NCBI GenBank assembly: GCA_934119955.1
Contig: CAKOSZ010000009.1
Coordinates: forward strand, 1-56,233
DNA length: 56,233 nucleotides
DNA from: an uncultured Bacilli bacterium
GTDB taxonomy: Bacteria > Bacillota_I > Bacilli_A > RF39 > UBA660
Direction of reading: 5' to 3'
The translations under genes were made by a program, and so were the position numbers. Positions within the stretch are counted from its first letter, which is position 1, and each line of letters starts with the position of its first letter. The notes beneath the pieces are model-generated. The model saw only the letters and a list, made by a program, of their open reading frames with translations, had not been told where the DNA came from and made no database searches. Positions 50,196-56,233 of this stretch are shown here, in pieces.

Positions 50196-52322
50196 ATGGA
50201 AAATAAGAAAAATTACAAAAAAAGTAATAATAAAAGTAATAATAAAAATTTAACTAGAAAAAATAAAAAAACTAATAAAAAAATAAATAACAATGATAAT
50301 GAAAAGATAAGTAAAAATAATAATAAAAACTTAGATAAAAAAGATAATGAAAAAATAAGTAAATATGATAGTGAAAAATTAACTAAAAAAAATAAAAATA
50401 CAATTATAATGGGAATATTTTTATTAATAATAATATTACTAGGTTCAACTTATGCTTTTTTTACTTATTCTAAAACTGTACAAGCATTTACTTTAACAAG
50501 TAAGTCTATAAAAGCAGAGTTTATAGGTGGAACTAATTCTATTAATATTACCAATGCTTATCCTATAAGTGATGAATTTGCTATTCAAAACTTGGATAAA
50601 TTATCATATCTTGATTTTACGGTTACAAGTACAATTAGTAATCCAGATAAAGCAATTTCTTATGAATTATATTTAACAGGTGATACTACTAATACCTTAG
50701 ATGGTAACTATATTAAAGTATATTTAACAGATGAATCTAATAATAAGTTAATGGAACCTAAAATATATAATAATTTAGATAATACTACTTATTCAAGTGA
50801 TAAGAAAACTGGTAAAGTTATATATGTAGGAAATAGTACTGGAACTAATACTAATAAATTTAGACTTTATGTTTGGATTGATAAAGATTATGAACAAAAT
50901 AGTGTATCTCAAAAGTTTAAATTTAATGTTAATATTCATGCTTATAATGATAATAATAAAAATGTTTCCAAAATGTTTTTATCTTCTTTAAAAGAAAAAC
51001 AAACAGATAGTTGTAAAACTTATTTAGAAGAAGATGGAATTACTTATGTATCTGGAACAAGAGAATGTATTAATTTTAATTATGTATGGTACTCAGGCAA
51101 ACTTTGGCGAATAACAGCCATAAATGATGACGGAACAGTTAAAATGATAACCGAAGATTATATGACAAATATTAGTTATGAAACTGATACATCTTCAAGT
51201 TTTTATGATGTATCTAAAAAGAATAATGCCTCTTATACTGGATCATACATATATCAGTGGTTAAATGAAGATTTCTTAGATACTTTATATAATAGGGAAA
51301 ATATGATAGTAGAAAATAGTACTTGGAATATAAGTCAAACAACAGATATTGCAACTAAGTTAGCAAGTACTAATGTAATTAATAATGCAACTATTAATAA
51401 AAATACACCTGTGGGACTTTTGAATACTTATGAATATTATTTAAGTTATAAAAATACAACCGAATGGTATTCTTATTTAAGTAATAATAATACAATTTTT
51501 TGGTTATTAAATCCTTATAGTTCAACGCAAAACTGGTGTGTTAATGATTGGACACATGATAAAAGTGCAGCAACTCAATTTCTTGTTGTAAGACCAGTTA
51601 TCAATTTAAAAGCAAATGTTGCTATTAAAAGTGGAGATGGAACAGTTAATAATCCATATAAATTAATTGGTGATAAAGAGGATGCAAAAGCAAATACAAC
51701 TTTAATTAATACAAGAAATAGTGGTGAATATGTAAAATTTAATGATGAATTATATAGAATAGTTAATATTGAAAACAAAAAAACTAAAATAATTAAAAAT
51801 GATTATGTTAAAAATGGGACAGATATTGTATTAAAGAAGTTTGGTACAGATGTAAATTATGGAAATGGTGACAGTGATGATTATGCAGATTATTATTTAA
51901 ATAATACTTGGTATAATAGTTTAACAACATCTTCAAAAAACTTGTTAGAAACTAATAATTATTATTTAGGTGAATCCTATTATGGACAAAGTTATAAAAA
52001 TTCTTTATGTATAACTAAAAATACAATTGAAACAATTAAAAGTTGTCAAAAAACAACTAGTATTTGGAATGGAAAAATTGGTCTTCCTAGATTAGGAGAA
52101 ATGTTTGCTAGTCAAGATAGTGTAAATGGTACTAATGCAATTTGGATAATTACCAAAGCAGGTGACTCTATTGTTTGGAATATAGAACCAGGTGGATATA
52201 GTAATTATAACTATCCTACTGCTACATATGCCATTCGTCCATCAATTTATTTAAAATCTAATATCGTAATAACAAATGGAGATGGTACTAGATCTAATCC
52301 ATTTGAAATAGCATTAAAATAA
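50196..52322 (+). CDS. Paralogue of the DGR target, two lectin-like domains, no active variable repeat
   Basis: This 708-residue protein has an Asn/Lys-rich cytoplasmic head of about 68 residues, one membrane helix (~69-89) and a TasA-type region (~90-260). Two DUF6273-like domains follow (~265-495 and ~505-708). They match the DGR target strongly at the protein level (GITYVSGTRECINFNYVWYS, YQWLNEDFLDTLYN). At the places where the target has VRs it has STQNWCVNDWTHDKSAATQ and SIVWNIEPGGYSNYNYPTA. These do not match the template DNA beyond a few bases, so I see no sign of DGR writing here. GAGGTTAAAAT is the ribosome site. Confidence 0.78.
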   Translation: MENKKNYKKSNNKSNNKNLTRKNKKTNKKINNNDNEKISKNNNKNLDKKDNEKISKYDSEKLTKKNKNTIIMGIFLLIIILLGSTYAFFTYSKTVQAFTLTSKSIKAEFIGGTNSINITNAYPISDEFAIQNLDKLSYLDFTVTSTISNPDKAISYELYLTGDTTNTLDGNYIKVYLTDESNNKLMEPKIYNNLDNTTYSSDKKTGKVIYVGNSTGTNTNKFRLYVWIDKDYEQNSVSQKFKFNVNIHAYNDNNKNVSKMFLSSLKEKQTDSCKTYLEEDGITYVSGTRECINFNYVWYSGKLWRITAINDDGTVKMITEDYMTNISYETDTSSSFYDVSKKNNASYTGSYIYQWLNEDFLDTLYNRENMIVENSTWNISQTTDIATKLASTNVINNATINKNTPVGLLNTYEYYLSYKNTTEWYSYLSNNNTIFWLLNPYSSTQNWCVNDWTHDKSAATQFLVVRPVINLKANVAIKSGDGTVNNPYKLIGDKEDAKANTTLINTRNSGEYVKFNDELYRIVNIENKKTKIIKNDYVKNGTDIVLKKFGTDVNYGNGDSDDYADYYLNNTWYNSLTTSSKNLLETNNYYLGESYYGQSYKNSLCITKNTIETIKSCQKTTSIWNGKIGLPRLGEMFASQDSVNGTNAIWIITKAGDSIVWNIEPGGYSNYNYPTATYAIRPSIYLKSNIVITNGDGTRSNPFEIALK

Positions 52323-52329
52323 TTCTTTC

Positions 52330-52363
52330 CTACTTTCTTTTTTAAGTAAAGTAGAATTTTTTT
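52330..52363 (+). terminator. Terminator of the 50196 gene
   Basis: CTACTTT and AAAGTAG form a 7-bp stem followed by AA and seven T. The same CTACTTTC start is found after the DGR target at 21498. Confidence 0.75.
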
Positions 52364-52374
52364 AAGGAGTTTTT

Positions 52375-53313
52375 ATGGATATAATATATTTAATACTTGG
52401 TTTTGTAATTATCATTAAAGCAAGTGATATGTTGGTTACTGGTTCTGTAAATCTTGCTAAGTTTTTAAGAGTTCCAACCTTAGTAATAGGTTTAACTATT
52501 GTTGCAATTGCAACAGGTGTACCAGAAATAGCAATTAGTATATCATCATCTTTAAAAGGATCAAATGGACTATTACTAGGTAATTTACTAGGTTCTAATA
52601 TGTTTAATGTTTTATTTATCCTTGGTCTTATTGCTATTATAAGACCTTTATATATTAAAAAAGAAATTATTTTGAAAAATTATCTATATGCTCTTTTATC
52701 ATGTTTAGTTTTATTTATTGTTAGTTGTGATATTTATTTTCATGATAATACAGTTAATATAATTACACGATCAGAAGGAATTTTATTATTATGCTTTGCC
52801 TTTATGTTTTTATATTCAACAGTTTTAGATGCAACTTTAAATAAAAAGAAGAAAATAGAAACTAAGAAATTTAGTTTTAAAGATATTATCTATGTCATCT
52901 TGGGAGTTATTTTTATTGCTTTGTCTGCTGAGGTAATTGTTAATAGTTCAGTTAATATTAGTAAATATCTAGGTGTATCAGAAGATTTAATAGGTTTAAC
53001 AATAATTGCAGTAGGAACAAATTTACCAGAACTTGTAACTTCCATAGTTGCAGTTAGAAAAGGGGAAAGTGATATAGCAATTGGTAATTTAATTGGAACT
53101 AATATATTTAATATATTTTTAATTCTTGGACTTTCTGCAACAATTAACCCAATTACTATAAGTAAAAACTCTTTTATAGATATAATTATTCTTGGTATAA
53201 CTAGCTTTATTGTATATATTTTTATTCAAAGAAGAAAAGATATAAATAGATATGAAGGAATAACCATGGTTTTACTTTATATTATTTATATTATATATGT
53301 GGTGGTAAGATGA
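52375..53313 (+). CDS. Na+/Ca2+ exchanger-family (CaCA, YrbG-like) antiporter
   Basis: This 312-residue polytopic protein has two inverted alpha repeats. The first has GLTIVAIATGVPEIAISISSS and NLLGSNMFNVLFILG, and the second GLTIIAVGTNLPELVTSIVA and NLIGTNIFNIFLILG. These hold the Glu/Asn residues that bind the cation. It probably exports Ca2+ against Na+ or H+. The last bases (ATGA, 53310-53313) overlap the start of the P-type ATPase gene, linking two calcium extrusion systems in one transcript. Confidence 0.9.
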   Translation: MDIIYLILGFVIIIKASDMLVTGSVNLAKFLRVPTLVIGLTIVAIATGVPEIAISISSSLKGSNGLLLGNLLGSNMFNVLFILGLIAIIRPLYIKKEIILKNYLYALLSCLVLFIVSCDIYFHDNTVNIITRSEGILLLCFAFMFLYSTVLDATLNKKKKIETKKFSFKDIIYVILGVIFIALSAEVIVNSSVNISKYLGVSEDLIGLTIIAVGTNLPELVTSIVAVRKGESDIAIGNLIGTNIFNIFLILGLSATINPITISKNSFIDIIILGITSFIVYIFIQRRKDINRYEGITMVLLYIIYIIYVVVR

Positions 53314-55979
53314 ATTATTATAAAGAAAGTATAGATGAAGTTTTAAATAATTTACAAACTAGTTTAAATGGACTTAGTAGTAGCGAGGCTATAAAAAGAC
53401 TTAAAAGATATGGTAAAAACGAATTACCTAAAAAGAAAAAAATTAGTGTTTTTAAAATATTTTTCAAAGAAATGCTTGATCCAATTGTGATAATTTTAAT
53501 AGTTGTAACTATTATTTCTTTTTTAATAGGTGAAACAATAGATGCTTTTTGTATTTTATTTATCATTTTAATAGATTTAGTAACAGGAACAATACAAGAG
53601 TATTCAGCAACTAAAAAAGCCTTATCATTAAATGAAATTATTAAAGTCAAATGTAAGGTTTTAAGAGATTTTAAAGAAACATTTATAGATTCAACTAATC
53701 TTGTAATAGGAGATATTATCTATCTTGAATCAGGTAATAAAATATCAGGTGATTTAAGAGTTCTTGATTCTTATAATTTAACAGTAAGTGAAGCAGTTTT
53801 AACTGGTGAAAGCACATCTATTTATAAAGATAATGAGACAATATTAGAAGATACTTTGGTTCAAGATAGAAAAAATATGTTATATGCAGGTTGTTGTGTT
53901 TTAACAGGTAGGGCTACTTGTGTTGTTTGTAAAACAGGTACCAATACAGAACTTGGAAAAATTGCCACTTCTATAAATAATTTACAAGATGAAAAATCGC
54001 CTCTTACTATTAGAATAGAAAAATTTTCAAAACAAATTAGTTTAATTTTAATTATTATTTCAGTTCTTTTAACTATTTTATTATTACTTAAAGGTGATAA
54101 ATTAAGTGATGTTTTTATGATGGTAGTTGCTTTAACTGTATCAGCACTTCCCGAAGGATTACCTCTTGCTTTAACAATGGCTTTAACAATAGCCTCAGGC
54201 AGGATGTTAAAGAAAAATGTAATTGTTAAAAAATTAAATTCTGTTGAATCTCTTGGTAGTTCAACCGTTATTGCAAGTGATAAAACTGGAACTTTAACTG
54301 TGAATGAACAAACAGCTAAAATTATTGTTTTACCAAATAATAAAAAATATGAAATAACCGGAAGTGGTTATAATACAAATGGTAAAGTTATTATAAATGA
54401 TGTTAACGATAATGAAAATATTCTTGATTTAATAAAACTTGGTTTAATCAATAATGAAGCAAATGTTACTATAAAAGATGAGAAAGAAAGTTACTTAGGA
54501 GACTCAATTGATATAGCATTTTTAGTTCTTGCAAATAAGATGGAAGTTAATAAAAAAGATATTAAAATAATTAAAGAAATTCCTTATGAGTCTGTTAATA
54601 AATATTCAGCAGTTTTTTATAAAATTAAAAATGATGATAAAATCTATTGTACTGTTAAAGGTTCAATTGAAAAAGTTTTAGAGTTTTCTAAATATATGGA
54701 ATCTAGTTTAATTGATAAAGAAATGTTGACTAAACAAAATGAAGAATTAGCCAAAGATGGGTACCGAGTAATTGCCATAGCAAGTGGAAATATTAAAAGT
54801 GATAATTTAGATGAAACAGTAATTAAAAATTTAACTTTTAAAGGTTTAGTAGGTTTTATTGATCCTATAAGAGATGATTGCATAGATGCGATTAATGAAT
54901 GTATGAATGCTCATATTAAAGTTGTTATGATAACTGGTGATCATCCTTTAACAGCACTAAAAATAGGAAAAGATTTAAAGATAGTTAGTAATAATAAAGA
55001 GGTTACAACTGGTCTTGAACTTGAAAAAAAATTCAGGGAAGGTTTACTTATCTTTGATGAATTTGTAAGTAAGAAAAAAATATTTGCTAGGGTTAGTCCA
55101 GATCAAAAATTAGAAATTGTTAAATCATTTAAAAGACAAGGAGAATTTGTTGCTGTTACTGGGGATGGGGTAAATGATGCTCCGGCTTTGAAAGCGGCTA
55201 ATTTAGGTATTTCGATGGGAAGTGGAACTGATGTTTGTATAGAAACATCGAATATGATTTTAACTGATGATAAATTTTCATCAATTGTATCAGGTATTAA
55301 AGAAGGAAGATGTGCTTATAGTAATATTAGAAAAATTATTTACATGTTAATATCATGTGGTCTTGCCGAAGTTTTATTCTTTACTTTATCAATCGTTTTT
55401 AACTATGAAGTTCCATTAGTTGCTATTCAACTTTTATGGTTAAACTTAGTAACTGATGGTATGCAAGATATGGCCTTATCATTTGAAGGTGCTGAAAGTG
55501 GTATTATGAATGAATATCCAAGATCTCCCAAAGAAAATATCTTTGATAAAAAACTTATAAGTGAAGTATTATTATCAGGTTTTACCATTGGTATATTAGT
55601 ATTTTTACTATGGATATATTTACTTGATATTTTAAAATTTGAAGTAGTAGTTGCCAGAGGATATATCATGGCTTTAATGGTCTTTATCCAAAATATGCAT
55701 GTTTTAAATAGTAGAAGCGAAACTAAATCAATCTTTGATAAAAGTTTAAAACCAAATAAATTTGTTTACTTTGCTATTATTAGTTCCATAATTTTACAAA
55801 TTTTAATCATGGAAATTCCTTTTTTGAGTAATATTTTAAAAACAAAATCTATTCCATTTATTCATTTAGTATTCTTGTTTCTTTTATCACTTACAATTTT
55901 ATTTGTTATGGAATTATTTAAAATATATAGAAATCATATGGAAACTAAAATAAATAAAAAAATTAAAAATAAAAAGTAA
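53310..55979 (+). CDS. P-type Ca2+-ATPase (PMCA/SERCA-like)
   Basis: This 889-residue protein has an N-terminal cation-ATPase domain (LNGLSSSEAIKRLKRYGKNELP) and an actuator motif VLTGES. The helix-4 ion site is ALTVSALPEGLPLALTMAL, the phosphorylation site is DKTGTLT, and nucleotide-domain residues KGSIEKVL and the hinge TGDGVNDAPALKAANLGISM follow. Helices 5-10 are present, with N and D residues in QLLWLNLVTDGMQDMALS. All catalytic motifs are intact. PEGLP and the NxxxD arrangement in helix 6 point to Ca2+. It pumps cations out using ATP and is co-translated with the exchanger. Confidence 0.93.
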   Translation: MNYYKESIDEVLNNLQTSLNGLSSSEAIKRLKRYGKNELPKKKKISVFKIFFKEMLDPIVIILIVVTIISFLIGETIDAFCILFIILIDLVTGTIQEYSATKKALSLNEIIKVKCKVLRDFKETFIDSTNLVIGDIIYLESGNKISGDLRVLDSYNLTVSEAVLTGESTSIYKDNETILEDTLVQDRKNMLYAGCCVLTGRATCVVCKTGTNTELGKIATSINNLQDEKSPLTIRIEKFSKQISLILIIISVLLTILLLLKGDKLSDVFMMVVALTVSALPEGLPLALTMALTIASGRMLKKNVIVKKLNSVESLGSSTVIASDKTGTLTVNEQTAKIIVLPNNKKYEITGSGYNTNGKVIINDVNDNENILDLIKLGLINNEANVTIKDEKESYLGDSIDIAFLVLANKMEVNKKDIKIIKEIPYESVNKYSAVFYKIKNDDKIYCTVKGSIEKVLEFSKYMESSLIDKEMLTKQNEELAKDGYRVIAIASGNIKSDNLDETVIKNLTFKGLVGFIDPIRDDCIDAINECMNAHIKVVMITGDHPLTALKIGKDLKIVSNNKEVTTGLELEKKFREGLLIFDEFVSKKKIFARVSPDQKLEIVKSFKRQGEFVAVTGDGVNDAPALKAANLGISMGSGTDVCIETSNMILTDDKFSSIVSGIKEGRCAYSNIRKIIYMLISCGLAEVLFFTLSIVFNYEVPLVAIQLLWLNLVTDGMQDMALSFEGAESGIMNEYPRSPKENIFDKKLISEVLLSGFTIGILVFLLWIYLLDILKFEVVVARGYIMALMVFIQNMHVLNSRSETKSIFDKSLKPNKFVYFAIISSIILQILIMEIPFLSNILKTKSIPFIHLVFLFLLSLTILFVMELFKIYRNHMETKINKKIKNKK

Positions 55980-56008
55980 CTTAGAAAATAATCTAAATTA
56001 CTTTTTTT
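55973..56008 (+). terminator. Terminator between the ATPase gene and the convergent Rpn gene
   Basis: AAAGTAA-TTAGA pairs with TCTAA-TTACTTT with small internal loops, and T follows. It begins within the stop codon region. Confidence 0.7.
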
Positions 56009-56021
56009 AAATTTGTACAAA

Positions 56022-56231
56022 TTATTTTAATTCTTTTTTTATTTTTTCTAATTCTTCAACAGAAATGTTAGTTGATTTTAAAATAACTTCATCTGGTACT
56101 GAGTTATTTAATAAGTTTTTGACAATACGAGTTTGAGTTTCAAGTTTGCCCTTAGTTTCTCCCTCTTCCATACCTTGGAAAAGTCCAGCCAAATATTTTT
56201 CATGGGCTCTTACATTTTCTTCTATTTCTTC
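56022..56231 (-). CDS. C-terminal part of a second Rpn-family protein (runs off the window)
   Basis: About 69 codons end at TAA 56024-56022. The visible part reads EENVRAHEKYLAGLFQGMEE, GETKGKLETQTRIVKNLLNN, VPDEVILKSTNISVEELEKI and KKELK. The Glu/Gly/Lys stretch followed by a SxxEVI...TxLSxEEL-type tail is the usual C-terminus of Rpn/YhgA-family proteins, as in the gene at 16528-17487. The catalytic part lies beyond the window. Confidence 0.65.
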   Translation of the reverse strand, partial: EEIEENVRAHEKYLAGLFQGMEEGETKGKLETQTRIVKNLLNNSVPDEVILKSTNISVEELEKIKKELK

Positions 56232-56233
56232 AC

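Noticed and set aside
51520..51610. Possible third variable repeat in the 50196 gene
   Set aside because: The protein is similar to the DGR target, but the DNA does not align to the template beyond scattered bases and shows no adenine-restricted difference pattern.
1..56233. tRNA, rRNA, riboswitch or replication origin signals
   Set aside because: I looked for cloverleaf-like segments, T-box or purine/glycine riboswitch landmarks and DnaA-box clusters by eye and saw none I could support. A covariance search would be decisive.

Overview
The window is strongly AT-rich with short intergenic gaps and Shine-Dalgarno sites of the AGGAGG or GGTGAT type. TGA is a normal stop codon, for example at the purA/PPIase overlap. 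Spore genes are spread across it: Cse60, SpoIIIAH, GerE, GerM, SpoVB, SpoVS and two CotZ/ExsY-type coat proteins. Three sites also match the mother-cell sigma-K promoter pattern (AC, 16 bases, CATANNNTA). Together these suggest an endospore-forming, low-GC Bacillota, probably an uncultured gut lineage of the class Bacilli. I cannot place it more precisely from sequence alone.

Layout. 1-2100: an apparently intact IS3-family element next to decayed fragments, including the tail of an FtsX-type permease. 2100-8550: a surface protein with a SipW/TasA-type N-terminus, followed by a compact Tad-type pilus/secretion operon (TadE, a membrane protein, TadZ, TadA, TadB, TadC). 8600-19500: Cse60, a sigma-K driven coat-like protein, trmB, a lipoprotein, a YtxG/YtxH-like operon, unrecognised proteins, TspO, a Y-family polymerase, an Rpn-family nuclease, purA and a lipoprotein cyclophilin.

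19550-23560 is the most interesting part: a diversity-generating retroelement (DGR). A secreted two-domain protein carries one 78-bp variable repeat in each domain. Downstream lie a template repeat rich in AAY codons, a probable structured RNA spacer, a small accessory gene interrupted at a G7 tract, an Avd-like four-helix protein, and a reverse transcriptase with the DGR-type IGxxxSQ motif and YMDD. Over the first 54 bp, every difference between template and either variable repeat falls on a template adenine. Over the last 24 bp both variable repeats share the same non-adenine differences, so the present template is not the exact parent of the present variable repeats.

23500-34400: a kinase-less seven-PASTA membrane protein, the spoIIIAH-gerE-gerM cluster, spoVB, uppP, a proline/glutamine tandem-repeat membrane protein, cvpA, thioredoxin, a CapA-like protein and spoVS. 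34400-38000 is a decayed area: a frameshifted InlB-repeat protein, a duplicated spoVS tail, a small kinase-like gene, and a HipA/CtkA-like kinase gene broken by one nonsense codon and one A9 frameshift. 38000-56233: the coat operon, an SDR and a zinc dehydrogenase, a BceAB/MacB-like ABC exporter, a 1449-residue Cys-rich surface protein, a further paralogue of the DGR target that has no match to the template, a Na+/Ca2+-type exchanger with a P-type Ca2+-ATPase, and the end of a second Rpn-family gene at the edge.
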